DNA from: Streptomyces xylophagus
GTDB taxonomy: Bacteria; Actinomycetota; Actinomycetes; Streptomycetales; Streptomycetaceae
Assembly (NCBI RefSeq): GCF_000716435.1
Contig: NZ_JNWO01000018.1
Span: 101,245-165,244, forward strand
Direction of reading: 5' to 3'
Length of the DNA stretch: 64,000 bases
Of this stretch, positions 1 through 8,556 are shown piece after piece; position 1 is the stretch's first letter, and each line of letters starts with the position of its first letter. The position numbers and the translations under genes were made by a program. The notes below the pieces were generated by a model, which did no database searches, was not told the DNA's origin, and was given only the letters and a program-made list of their open reading frames with translations.

Positions 1-3000
1 TTCGCCCGCGGCCTCAACCCCACGGACCCGTACAACCTGACCCACCCCGCCGCGTACTTCCAGAACGTCAACATGACCCTGGCGGGCCTCGTCTCCACGG
101 GCGCGCATCCCGAGCGGGCCGCGAAGACAATGCTGGACGACTTCATGAGGGACCCGTCGGAGGGGACGGGGCGACTGCTGCCGAACCTGTTCGGGGACGG
201 GGCGGGGCTGGAGGCGGCGTTCGGACGGGCCGCGCTCAAGGAGGGCATGGAAAGCGCGGTCGAGACGGGGATCCAGCGGACCGCGAAGGACGCGGCCGGG
301 GAGTCGGCGGGCGCCGGACGCAAGGGCGCGACGGAGAACCCCGAGGCCACCAGTCGGCGACCGGACGAGACGGTCTGCGAAAAGGACCCCGTCGACGTCG
401 CCACGGGCCACATGGTGCTGCCCCAGACCGACCTCTCCCTGCCGGGTTCGCTGCCGCTGGTCCTCAAGCGCTCGTTCAACTCGGCCTATCGTTCCGGCCG
501 TTGGTTCGGTCCCACGTGGTCGTCCACGCTCGACCAACGTCTGGAGATCGACTCCGAGGGCATCGTCCTCATCGCCGAGGACGGCCTGCTGCTGGCCTAC
601 CCGCACCCGGCACCGGGTCTGCCCACCCTCCCCGGCCACGGCCCGCGTTGGCCGCTGAGCCGCGAGGACGGCGGCTACACGGTCACGGACCCGGAAACCC
701 GCAGGGTCTGGCATTTCACCGACCGCACCGACGACTTGGCGGTCCTGGAACAGATAGACGACCGCAACGGCAACTGGATCACCTTCGCGTACGACACCGA
801 CGGCACCCCGCTCGGAATCGCCCACAGTGGCGGCTACGAGCTGAAGCTCACCACCGATCAGGGCCGAATAACCGCCCTGCATCTGGCAGATGCGGCAAGC
901 GACGGCTCGGACCAGGAGATCCTCCGCTACGGCTACACCGACGGCCATCTCACCGAGGTGACCAACTCATCAGGGCGTCCACTCCGCTTCGGCTGCGACG
1001 AACACGGCCGCATCACGTCCTGGACGGACACCAACAGCAGCCGCTTCGACTACGTCTACGACGACCGGGACCGCTGCACCTCCCAGTCGGGCGTCGCAGG
1101 CCACCTGCGCTCCACCTTCACCTACGACACGACCGACCCGGACACGGGACATCAAGTCACCACCATCACCGACTCGTTCGGCCACACGGCCCGGTATGTG
1201 ATCAACGACCGCGCACAGGTGACCGCCGAGATCGACGAGACCGGATCGGTCACCCGCTACCAACGCGACCGCCACAACCGCCTCCTCTCCCTGACGGACC
1301 CCCTCGGCCACACCACCGCCCTCCACTACGACGAGACCGGCAACCTGCTCACGGTCACCCGCCCCGACGGGCGCGAGACACGAGCCGAGTACAACGAACT
1401 CGGCCTGCCGGTAAGAGTGGTGAACCCGGACGGCACGGTGGTCCGCCAGACGTACGACGAACGGGGCAACCGCACGTCGGTGACCGACGCGACCGGCCAC
1501 ACCACCCACTTCGCCTACGACGATGCCGGCCACCTCACGACGGTGACCGACCCCTTCGGCCGGACCTCGACCGTCCTCTGCGACCGCACCGGCCTCCCGC
1601 TGGAGATCACGGACCCGCTCGGCGGGGTCACCCGCTACGAACGTGACGGTTTCGGCAGAACTGTCACACTCACCGACGCACTGGGAGCGACGACCCGCCT
1701 GGAGTGGACGCCCGAGGGCCACCTGTCCCGCCGCACGGCACCGGACGGCACCGCGGAGTCCTGGACCTACGACGGCGAGGGCAACTGCACAAGCCACACG
1801 GACCCGTTGGGCGGGACCTCCCGCTTCGAGTACACGCACTTCGACCTGTTGACGTCGCGCACGGGCCCGGACGGAGTGCGCCACGAGTTCACCCACGACA
1901 AGGAACTCAACCTCACCCGGGTCACCAACCCGCAAGGCCTGAGCTGGAGTTACGACTACGACCCGGCAGGCCGCCTGGTCGCGGAGACGGACTTCGACGA
2001 CCGCACCCTCACCTACACCCACGACACGGCGGGCCGCCTGACCACCCGCACGAACACCCTCGGCCAGACGATCGAGTTCGAGCGCAACGCACTGGGCCAG
2101 GTGATCCGCAAGAACGCGGCCGGCCAAGTCACCACGTACGCCTACGACATGACGGACGGGCTGGCCCAGGCAACCGGCCAGGACACCACACTGACCGTGC
2201 TCCGCGACCGCCACGGCCGAGTCCGCTCGGAGACGGTCGACGGCCGCGAACTGACGTACACGTACGACGAGTTCGGCCGCCGCACGGCCCGTACAACCCC
2301 GTCCGGCGCGACCACGACGTGGACGTACGACGACTCCGGCCGCCGCACCGGCATGACGGCCTCGGGCCGCTCGATCGACTTCACGTACGACGGGGTGGGC
2401 CGTGAACTGGCCCGCCAGGTGGGCCAGATGCTCACGCTGGAGCACACCTTCGACGCGGTCGGCCGCCTGACAACTCAGTCGGTCACGGGCTCAGCCGGCC
2501 GCTCCCTCCAGCACCGCGCCTACACCTACCGAGCCGACGGCAACCTCACCGCGATCGACGACCAGCTCTCCGGCACCCGCCGCTTCGACCTGGACGCGGC
2601 GGGCCGCGTAACAGCGGTCCACGCGGCGAACTGGACCGAGACATACGCGTACGACGAGGCGGGCAACCAGACGCAAGCACAATGGCCGACGGGACACCCG
2701 GGCCAGGAGGCGACAGGCGACCGCTCCTACACGGGCACCCGCATCACTCGCGCCGGCAACGTCCGCTACGAACACGACGCGCTGGGCCGGACCACTCTCC
2801 GCCAGAAACCCCGCCTGTCCCGCAAGCCGGACACGTGGCGCTACGAGTGGGACGCGGAAGACCGCCTCACCCAGGTGACCACCCCGGACGGCACGCGCTG
2901 GCGCTACAGGTACGACCCGCTCGGCCGCCGTACGGCGAAGTTCCGACTGTCCGACGACGGCGAAGCGGTCGAGGAGAGGGTGACGTTCGCCTGGGACGGC

Positions 3001-3876
3001 ACGACCCTCTGCGAACAGACCACCACGTCCCCGGCCCTCCCCAACCCGGTCACCCTCACGTGGGACCACCAGGACCTGCGCCCCATCGCCCAAACAGAAC
3101 GCATCACGGCCGCGGACGCCCCCCAACAGGAGATCGACTCCCGCTTCTTCGCGATAGTCACCGACCTGGTAGGCACCCCCACCGAACTCATCGACGAACA
3201 GGGCGACATCGCCTGGCACACCCGCAGCACCTTGTGGGGCACGACAGCCTGGGCGGCCAACAGCACCGCCTACACGCCGCTCCGCTTCCCGGGGCAGTAC
3301 TTCGACCCCGAAACCGGCCTCCACTACAACTACTTCCGCTATTACGACCCGGAAACCGCTCGCTATGTGACTCCGGACCCTTTGGGTTTGACGCCTGCCC
3401 CCAACCCGTCACTTTACGTTGACAACCCTCATACGTGGAGCGATCCAACCGGCCTTGCACCTGAAGAATGCAAAAATACCGTCACCGGGTACCGGAAACA
3501 GACGGATCACCCGATGAGCAAACGCATCCACATTGGGGAAGACGGGAAAGTAACCATAACAGGCAAGGGGGCATTGTATGTGAATCTGAGCGGAGACGTA
3601 GGCCATACACTCCGCTTCCGCGGCGAGAGCGGACAGATTGTGGAGTTCCAAGTCTCCGACGACTTCCGGGAGAAAATAAGGCGAACCGCCGTACCTCAGA
3701 AGCAGCCCGATGGCCTCGGATTCTCCAAGGATGAATGGAAGCAAATGAAGAAGATATCTCCGGAGATATCCGATCCGACCATGGGGGACGATCTGTACGG
3801 CATCCCGTCCAGCATGCTGGACGAGTTCAGGGAAGAAGTGTCAAAGTACCCTGGACGAATAGTGCAGGAAGGCTGA
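1..3876 (+). CDS. Rhs-family polymorphic toxin, 5' end outside window
   Basis: The frame is open from base 1, upstream of the first ATG at 73, so the true start lies outside the window and at least 1291 codons are present. A DUF6531-like segment begins near 373 (GHMVLPQTDLSLPGSLPLVL), followed by many YD/RHS repeats of the form TYDxxGRLT from about 780 to 3000. The RHS core signature (DPETGLHYNYFRYYDPETAR, then DPLGL) lies at about 3305-3392. After DPTGLAP comes a tip of about 125 residues (3460-3876) with no match I recognise. Rhs proteins form a shell that encloses and delivers a C-terminal toxin. The tip has clearly more A/T at third positions than the shell, as expected of exchangeable toxin tips. 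The next gene is the likely immunity gene. Confidence 0.93.
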   Translation, partial: FARGLNPTDPYNLTHPAAYFQNVNMTLAGLVSTGAHPERAAKTMLDDFMRDPSEGTGRLLPNLFGDGAGLEAAFGRAALKEGMESAVETGIQRTAKDAAGESAGAGRKGATENPEATSRRPDETVCEKDPVDVATGHMVLPQTDLSLPGSLPLVLKRSFNSAYRSGRWFGPTWSSTLDQRLEIDSEGIVLIAEDGLLLAYPHPAPGLPTLPGHGPRWPLSREDGGYTVTDPETRRVWHFTDRTDDLAVLEQIDDRNGNWITFAYDTDGTPLGIAHSGGYELKLTTDQGRITALHLADAASDGSDQEILRYGYTDGHLTEVTNSSGRPLRFGCDEHGRITSWTDTNSSRFDYVYDDRDRCTSQSGVAGHLRSTFTYDTTDPDTGHQVTTITDSFGHTARYVINDRAQVTAEIDETGSVTRYQRDRHNRLLSLTDPLGHTTALHYDETGNLLTVTRPDGRETRAEYNELGLPVRVVNPDGTVVRQTYDERGNRTSVTDATGHTTHFAYDDAGHLTTVTDPFGRTSTVLCDRTGLPLEITDPLGGVTRYERDGFGRTVTLTDALGATTRLEWTPEGHLSRRTAPDGTAESWTYDGEGNCTSHTDPLGGTSRFEYTHFDLLTSRTGPDGVRHEFTHDKELNLTRVTNPQGLSWSYDYDPAGRLVAETDFDDRTLTYTHDTAGRLTTRTNTLGQTIEFERNALGQVIRKNAAGQVTTYAYDMTDGLAQATGQDTTLTVLRDRHGRVRSETVDGRELTYTYDEFGRRTARTTPSGATTTWTYDDSGRRTGMTASGRSIDFTYDGVGRELARQVGQMLTLEHTFDAVGRLTTQSVTGSAGRSLQHRAYTYRADGNLTAIDDQLSGTRRFDLDAAGRVTAVHAANWTETYAYDEAGNQTQAQWPTGHPGQEATGDRSYTGTRITRAGNVRYEHDALGRTTLRQKPRLSRKPDTWRYEWDAEDRLTQVTTPDGTRWRYRYDPLGRRTAKFRLSDDGEAVEERVTFAWDGTTLCEQTTTSPALPNPVTLTWDHQDLRPIAQTERITAADAPQQEIDSRFFAIVTDLVGTPTELIDEQGDIAWHTRSTLWGTTAWAANSTAYTPLRFPGQYFDPETGLHYNYFRYYDPETARYVTPDPLGLTPAPNPSLYVDNPHTWSDPTGLAPEECKNTVTGYRKQTDHPMSKRIHIGEDGKVTITGKGALYVNLSGDVGHTLRFRGESGQIVEFQVSDDFREKIRRTAVPQKQPDGLGFSKDEWKQMKKISPEISDPTMGDDLYGIPSSMLDEFREEVSKYPGRIVQEG

Positions 3877-3892
3877 CGAGGGGCGCGTTGAC

Positions 3893-4447
3893 ATGATTCA
3901 CGAGATCGACGACATCGAGCAGGAGTTGCATCGACTCTCCGAGAGGCCATCACGCGCGGAGGCGCCACCGGTGTTGTGCGCTTTCGACGTGACGATAAAA
4001 GGCAGCATCGAGGAGTACGAGGCAAGGATCAGATCCGTACTACGCGCCGCGCTGGAATTGGCACTTTCCGAGTCGTTCGACGGAGACGATCTCCCCACAT
4101 CCAGGGTTCCGGAATGGTTTTCCGCAGTGAGTGGCGCCAACTCACTAACGGTTCCGGATTACGCTCGGAGCGGCGCACAACGGTACGACGCGGCGATCGG
4201 CGGAGGGACCTGGAATCTCCAGGAATGGCTCTACCAATTTGACCCTGATTCAGAATTCCGCGGGTGGGCCTGGTGGGATTTTTCGTCACTCGGCGACGGA
4301 CGGGCTCGCATCTGGGTCGACACTTGGGGTGAGTCATTTTTCGCCTGCAACGAACTTCGATGGCTCGCATTCACTTCGGGCTCCGACGAAATCAGCGGGC
4401 CGATCTTGGCGAGAACCACCGAGTGGGCTTCCACGATCAATCCCTGA
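3893..4447 (+). CDS. Putative immunity protein for the Rhs toxin
   Basis: The 184-residue product is soluble and acidic, has no signal peptide, and I do not recognise its family. It starts 16 nt after the Rhs stop on the same strand, the usual place for the cognate immunity gene of a polymorphic toxin. Its base composition is lower in GC than the neighbours and resembles the toxin tip, so the two probably moved together. Visible features are an N-terminal helical part with many Glu residues and a Trp-rich C-terminal half (GGTWNLQEWLYQF, RGWAWWDFSSL). The last 114 nt overlap the antisense gene ending at 4334. The immunity role is inferred from position and composition only. Confidence 0.7.
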   Translation: MIHEIDDIEQELHRLSERPSRAEAPPVLCAFDVTIKGSIEEYEARIRSVLRAALELALSESFDGDDLPTSRVPEWFSAVSGANSLTVPDYARSGAQRYDAAIGGGTWNLQEWLYQFDPDSEFRGWAWWDFSSLGDGRARIWVDTWGESFFACNELRWLAFTSGSDEISGPILARTTEWASTINP

Positions 4448-4795
4448 CTCCGGTAGCTCGCACCACACCGTCTTGTGATCCGCCCCCTGCTCCACGCCCC
4501 ACCGCTGCGCCAGCCCGTCGAGAAGCGCCATCCCCCGTCCGTGTTCGTCCGTCGCGGTCGCCCGGAGCAGCAGAGGCAACGCGCGCGGGTCCGGGTCGGT
4601 GACCTCGATGCGCGTGTGGCCGTCATCCGTGTCCAGGACTCTGACAATCACCGGTGTCCCCTCCCCAACATGGTCAATCACGTTCGTCACCAACTCCGTT
4701 ACGCAGAGGCGGACGTCGTAGTCGTGGTGGCGGAGGTGATGGCGGAGTTCCGGTACGGCTTTGGGCGTGGCCAGCAGACGGAGTTCGAAGGTCAC
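4334..4795 (-). CDS. ATP-binding protein of the anti-sigma (RsbW-like) HATPase family
   Basis: The 153-residue protein has the GHKL/HATPase_c_2 fold: an N-box (ELVTNVIDH) near residues 34-42, a short D-x-D segment (TDPDPRALPL), and a glycine loop GRGMALLDGLAQRWG near residue 90. Streptomyces encode many such small ATPases beside whiJ/abaA-type regulators; some are anti-sigma or anti-anti-sigma partners. It starts with GTG and overlaps the upstream small gene by 4 nt, so the two are co-transcribed. The C-terminal tail of about 40 residues beyond the fold lies in the region that overlaps the immunity gene on the other strand and may be an extension caused by loss of the original stop. Confidence 0.85.
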   Translation of the reverse strand: MTFELRLLATPKAVPELRHHLRHHDYDVRLCVTELVTNVIDHVGEGTPVIVRVLDTDDGHTRIEVTDPDPRALPLLLRATATDEHGRGMALLDGLAQRWGVEQGADHKTVWCELPESGIDRGSPLGGSRQDRPADFVGARSECEPSKFVAGEK

Positions 4796-4977
4796 CGTTC
4801 CGCCGCCTTCCGCAGCACGGCGGCGAGTTCACGGGCCGTGGCGGTGTTGCAGTTCCCGAGCGCGACGAGGCCGGCGTACAGGATGTCCACGCCGAGGGAG
4901 GGGAGCGTGATGCCGTGCAGGTCGAGGGCCTCACGGAGTTCCTCGCAGCAGAGGGTCGTGTCGTAGGGGTCGGACAT
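4792..4977 (-). CDS. Small conserved-type protein upstream of the anti-sigma-like ATPase
   Basis: The 61-residue product is predicted mostly helical (DTTLCCEELREALDLHGITL near the N-terminus). A good ribosome site AGGAGG lies 9 nt before the ATG, and the stop overlaps the next gene by ATGA-type coupling. Small proteins in this position are common in Streptomyces clusters with an HTH regulator, a DUF397 protein and an ATPase, but their role is unknown. The promoter must lie in the 109-nt divergent gap shared with the HTH gene at 5087. Confidence 0.7.
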   Translation of the reverse strand: MSDPYDTTLCCEELREALDLHGITLPSLGVDILYAGLVALGNCNTATARELAAVLRKAAER

Positions 4978-5086
4978 GAACGGGTGCCTCCTGTGCGCTC
5001 TGTGACGATTCCCTCACAGGCTGACGTTCCGCTGGCTACCGTAAAAGAGGTTTCGCGTTCGCGACCGGGTCAGCGGAGGAGAGCGA

Positions 5087-5953
5087 GTGGTGGCACGGGG
5101 CAAGGACATCGACGGCTCGATGAGCGTTCCGACCTTCTACGGCAAGGAGTTGAGGTGGAAGCGGGAGGAGGCGGGGCTGTCGTTGGAGTCCTTCCTGGAG
5201 GGCAGCTTCTACGGCAAGACGTTCCTCAGCGACATCGAGCGCGGGGAGCGGAGGATGCCGCTCGATCTGGCTAGGCATGCAGACCGGAAGCTGGGAACTG
5301 ACGGGTTCTTCGAGCGGCACTGTGAGGATGTGCGGAAGGCGCGGAGGGGGCCGCATGCCGCGTACTTCGAGAAGGTTCTGGAGGCGGAGAAGCACGCGGA
5401 GTCCATCGAAGAGTGGTGTCCCATCAACATTCCGGGGCTGCTGCAAACCGCCGCGTACGCGCGGACGATGGTCCGGTCGGCTCACTCGGCGGCCTCCGAC
5501 GAGTGGGTCGAGGAGAAGGTAACGGGCCGCCTCGCCCGCGCCCGCCTTTTCGACGACGATCACGCCACCCCTGAGTACTGGGTGATCCTGCACGAGTCGC
5601 TGCTCGCCGACCCGGTCCTCCCGCCGCGGGAGATGTCCGAACAACTGGACCGGATCGCGGAGTTGGCGGAGCAGCGCAGGATCACTCCGCAGATCGTTCT
5701 GCGGACGTGCGGTGCGCATCCTCTGATGGCCGCCTCCATCATGGTCATGGCCTTCCCGGACGCCCCGCCGTTGATCTACACCGAGGCGTCGTACAGCGGT
5801 GACACCATCGACGATCCGGCCCTCGTGAAGCAGTACCGCAAGGCATACGATCGGCTCAGGGCCGTCGCGCAGTCACCGGAGACGTCCCTGGCCATGATCA
5901 AGGCAGCGGCAGAGGAATACCGAAATGGCAAGCAACGGGACCGACTTGAGTGA
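5087..5953 (+). CDS. HTH regulator with DUF5753 (Scr1/WhiJ-like)
   Basis: The 288-residue protein has an N-terminal XRE-type helix-turn-helix (ELRWKREEAGLSLESFLEG, then FLSDIERGERRMPLDLA) and a long C-terminal DUF5753-type domain starting near residue 95 (YFEKVLEAEKHAESIEEWCP, then PGLLQTAAYARTM). This architecture is known from WhiJ-like regulators in Streptomyces that act with DUF397 partners in developmental control. GGAGGA at 5075-5080 supports the GTG at 5087; the adjacent GTG at 5090 is equally possible. Its 3' end overlaps the DUF397 gene by 29 nt, so the pair is translationally coupled. Confidence 0.92.
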   Translation: MVARGKDIDGSMSVPTFYGKELRWKREEAGLSLESFLEGSFYGKTFLSDIERGERRMPLDLARHADRKLGTDGFFERHCEDVRKARRGPHAAYFEKVLEAEKHAESIEEWCPINIPGLLQTAAYARTMVRSAHSAASDEWVEEKVTGRLARARLFDDDHATPEYWVILHESLLADPVLPPREMSEQLDRIAELAEQRRITPQIVLRTCGAHPLMAASIMVMAFPDAPPLIYTEASYSGDTIDDPALVKQYRKAYDRLRAVAQSPETSLAMIKAAAEEYRNGKQRDRLE

Positions 5954-6158
5954 CGCGCTCTGGATCAAGAGCAGTTACAGCAACGGAGATGGCGGCAACT
6001 GTGTAGAGGTCGCCCAGAACCTCCCCGGCCTCGTCCCCGTACGCGACTCAAAGGCCCCGCACCGCCCCGCCCTCATCCTCACCGCCCCCGCCTGGACCCC
6101 GTTCATCACCGCGCTCAGGACCCCTGTTGACGAGTCGGGGTTGCTACGGGCGCCGTAG
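5925..6158 (+). CDS. DUF397 domain protein
   Basis: The 77-residue protein has the DUF397 pattern: W-x-K-S-S-Y-S (WIKSSYSNGDGGNCVEVA), V-x-V-R-D-S-K, then a C-terminal AWTPFI segment. The family is restricted to actinomycetes and nearly always sits directly after an HTH regulator like the one overlapping it here. It is thought to antagonise or modulate that regulator. No membrane segment is visible. Confidence 0.93.
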   Translation: MASNGTDLSDALWIKSSYSNGDGGNCVEVAQNLPGLVPVRDSKAPHRPALILTAPAWTPFITALRTPVDESGLLRAP

Positions 6159-6185
6159 CCGGTATCGTCGTCGTAGAAGAAAACG

Positions 6186-6280
6186 AGCCCCCGCCACGGT
6201 TCCGGTGAATTTCCGTGACAGGGGCTCCAGCTCACCCAGGAGCTTGATGGGAGGCCCCTAGTACTGAGAGGGGTCTCCCG
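6186..6280 (+). other. Tandem stem-loop region in a 478-nt gene-free interval
   Basis: The interval 6159-6636 holds no convincing gene. It opens with consecutive inverted repeats: AGCCCC/GGGGCT with an inner CACGG/CCGTG (6186-6226), CAGCTC/GAGCTTG (6228-6246), and GGGAGGCCCC/GGGGTCTCCC (6249-6258 and 6270-6279). These are followed by a pyrimidine-rich stretch and the terminator at 6401. Three stems plus a terminator could be a small RNA or a long structured 3' UTR of the DUF397 gene. No known RNA family is recognised. Confidence 0.4.
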
Positions 6281-6400
6281 CTACCTGCTAAGCCACCAGA
6301 GCCACCACCGCCTCACATGCTTGGCCCACTTCTCCGGCAGCAACCGGGTGAGCCGACACACGAGAGTCGGTTTCGGCTTGGCATGACGTCCCACAGGGTG

Positions 6401-6434
6401 CGCCTCCCTTTCCATAGGGAGGCGGCCTTTTTTC
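6401..6434 (+). terminator. Rho-independent terminator
   Basis: A 9-bp perfect stem (CGCCTCCCT at 6401-6409, AGGGAGGCG at 6416-6424) with a 6-nt loop is followed by GCC and a run of seven T. This is the cleanest canonical terminator in the window, 243 nt after the DUF397 stop. Confidence 0.85.
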
Positions 6435-6573
6435 TTTACCCGGAACCGCCCCGCTTCGGGCCGGGCCCCGAGGAGAGGGGCCCGGAACAAGGGAGGCGCA
6501 CCCGAGGTACGTCACGTTCCGTATGCTACCGCCAACTCTCCGCCCCCATACGCCACTTCAGTTCCGCAATGCG

Positions 6574-6605
6574 AAAGGCGGCCGCCCCTCAGGGCAACCG
6601 CCTTC
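6574..6605 (-). terminator. Stem-loop after the L,D-transpeptidase gene
   Basis: AAGGCGG (6575-6581) pairs with CCGCCTT (6598-6604), and an inner GCCC/GGGC sits in the loop. It lies about 30 nt beyond the stop of the minus-strand L,D-transpeptidase gene. There is no long T run, as is usual in this genus. Confidence 0.55.
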
Positions 6606-6636
6606 AAGCGAACCGGAGTTGGCCGGTCGGGTCAGA

Positions 6637-7887
6637 TCAGACCGCCGACCCCGCCTTCCACTGCGCCCAGTCCATGTTCCAGCCGTTGAGGCCGTTGTCC
6701 GGCGCCACCGTCTTGTCGCCCGTGTTGGAGATGACGACGACGTCACCCACGATCGAGTTGTTGTAGAACCAGGCCGCCGGCATGTTCTTGTCGCCCGCGC
6801 CCTTCACGTCCTGCAGGCCCACGCAGCCGTGGCTGGTGTTGACGCTGCCGAACACCGAAGGCGAACCCCAGTAGTTGCCGTGGATGAACGTGCCGGAGCT
6901 GGTGAGGCGGATGGCGTGGGGGACGTCCTTGATGTCGTACTCGCCCTTGCCGTCGTCATCCGTGAAACCGACCGTCGCACCGTTCATACGGGTCTGCGTG
7001 AACTTCTCGGACATGACCATCTGGCCGTTGTACGTGGTGTGTTCGGGGGAACCGGCGGAGATCGGGATGGTCTTGACGACCTTGCCGTCCTGCTCCACCT
7101 TCATCTGCTTCGACTTCGCGTCGACGTACGAGACCTGGTTGCGGCCGATGTGGAAGGTGACCGTCTTCTGCTGCACGCCGTAGACACCGGAGGCTCCCTC
7201 GACGCCGTCGAGCGCGAGCTTCAGCGTGACGGTGGAGTTCTCCTTCCAGTAGTCCTCGGGGCGGCAGTCCATGCGCTGGGTGTTGAACCAGTGGCAGACG
7301 ACTTCCTGACCGCTGGTGGACGTGACGGTGATGCCCTTCTGGACGGCGGCCTTGTTCGTGATCGCCTTGTTGAAGTTGATCGACACCGGCATGCCGACGC
7401 CGACCGTCGAGCCATCCTCGGGCGTGAAGTTCCCTATGAAGCTGTTGGCCGGGGAGACCGTGGTGAAGGAGGCGTTCTCGTGGGCGGCGAGGCCGGCGGA
7501 GTCCTTGGCGGTGGCCGCGACCTTGTAGGTGGTCGAGCGCTCCAGCTGGGCGCTCGGCTTCCAGCTGAGCTTGTCGGCGGAGATGGTGCCCGCGACGGCC
7601 TTGCCGTCCGCGGTCGTCATCGTCACGGCCGTGAGCGTGCCCTTGCTGACGGTGACGGCAGCCGAGTTGTTGATGGAGGCGTTGTCCGAACCGTCGGCCG
7701 GCGTGATCTTGATCAGCGCCTCGGAGGACTTCTTCGCCGCCGCCTCGTCGGCCTTGGACTGTGAACTCTGGCTCGCGTCACTGCCGGACGACTTGTCGTC
7801 GCTGCCGGAACACGCCGTGAGCACGAGCACACCGCCGAGCAGTGCGGACGCAGCCATGAGGCTCTTGCGCCGCTTACTGTCCGTCAT
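6637..7887 (-). CDS. L,D-transpeptidase lipoprotein with Ig-like domains
   Basis: The product (416 residues from the chosen start) builds 3-3 cross-links in peptidoglycan outside the membrane. It has a lipoprotein signal peptide with lipobox VLTAC, a Ser/Asp-rich linker, two Ig-like domains of the LdtMt2 type (one begins ITPADGSDNASINNSAAVTV), and a C-terminal YkuD domain. The catalytic motif is HGNYWG...VNTSHGCVGL, with Cys in SHGC. The ATG at 7887 is preferred over upstream in-frame starts because GGAG lies 9 nt before it and gives a normal signal peptide (MTDSKRRKSLMAASALL). AT-rich sequence at 7955-7975 is the likely promoter. Confidence 0.93.
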   Translation of the reverse strand: MTDSKRRKSLMAASALLGGVLVLTACSGSDDKSSGSDASQSSQSKADEAAAKKSSEALIKITPADGSDNASINNSAAVTVSKGTLTAVTMTTADGKAVAGTISADKLSWKPSAQLERSTTYKVAATAKDSAGLAAHENASFTTVSPANSFIGNFTPEDGSTVGVGMPVSINFNKAITNKAAVQKGITVTSTSGQEVVCHWFNTQRMDCRPEDYWKENSTVTLKLALDGVEGASGVYGVQQKTVTFHIGRNQVSYVDAKSKQMKVEQDGKVVKTIPISAGSPEHTTYNGQMVMSEKFTQTRMNGATVGFTDDDGKGEYDIKDVPHAIRLTSSGTFIHGNYWGSPSVFGSVNTSHGCVGLQDVKGAGDKNMPAAWFYNNSIVGDVVVISNTGDKTVAPDNGLNGWNMDWAQWKAGSAV

Positions 7888-8045
7888 CACACGCTTCTCC
7901 ATCGTTGCCGAATCCCCGAAAACCCCGAGCACCCCGTCCAACCCCCGGGCACCACGTTAAACAATCCTTAATAAGCAAACGCTACGACTGGTGCGTCCCG
8001 TTCCGCTTGTCGCCCATGTGTGGGGCACACCACGTCCACGAGGAA

Positions 8046-8073
8046 ACCCCGGACAGCGGCTGCCGCCCGGGGT
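8046..8073 (-). terminator. Possible stem-loop after the acidic protein gene
   Basis: ACCCCGG (8046-8052) pairs with CCGGGGT (8067-8073) 20-50 nt downstream of the minus-strand gene ending at 8094. The stem is short and has no T run, so the call is tentative. Confidence 0.35.
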
Positions 8074-8093
8074 CACGCTCTTCCCCGCACGGC

Positions 8094-8447
8094 TCAGCCG
8101 ACCACTGCCGCCCCGTCTGCTTCCTCGTCGCCGTCGACATCATCCTCGTCGAGGTCCCAATCCGGCGAATCCGGGTCGTAGTCGATCTCCTCACTGCTCC
8201 ACGAGGCCTGGGCCAGTTCGACCCCGGGCATCTCACTGACCAGGTCGAACGGGTCCACGAGATAGGCGAGCGCCTCGGCGGTGTCTTCCGTCACAGCGCT
8301 CTCGGCGTGCGCCCGTTCGTCGCCGGGCAGCTCCGGATCCTCGGCGATCTTGGCCAACGCGGCCTTGGTCACGGCGTCCTCGTTCTCGACTTCAAGAACG
8401 AGTTCGACACGAAGGCGTACAAAACGTGATGTCTCTGGGGTGCTCAT
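8094..8447 (-). CDS. Small acidic hypothetical protein
   Basis: The 117-residue protein is very acidic, ending in a Glu/Asp-rich tail (DPDSPDWDLDEDDVDGDEEA). The N-terminal part (SRFVRLRVELVLEVENEDAV) looks like a compact beta-alpha domain. I chose the ATG at 8447 because coding character begins there; the frame remains open to 8816 but that part lies over the divergent wall-protein gene. I do not recognise the family. Confidence is for a real gene, not for any function. Confidence 0.65.
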   Translation of the reverse strand: MSTPETSRFVRLRVELVLEVENEDAVTKAALAKIAEDPELPGDERAHAESAVTEDTAEALAYLVDPFDLVSEMPGVELAQASWSSEEIDYDPDSPDWDLDEDDVDGDEEADGAAVVG

Positions 8448-8556
8448 GACGGGAGCGTACGACCCACAGCCACCGCGACTTTCCCGCGACCCGCACTGTT
8501 CATTAGCATCGCTCCACACGGCCAATTCGCCAGCGCCACAAGGGGATCGATATTCC

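Noticed and set aside
6281..6490. 69-codon minus-strand ORF with Trp-rich end
   Set aside because: It runs through the canonical terminator and the stem-loop region and has no ribosome site or coding-type third positions.
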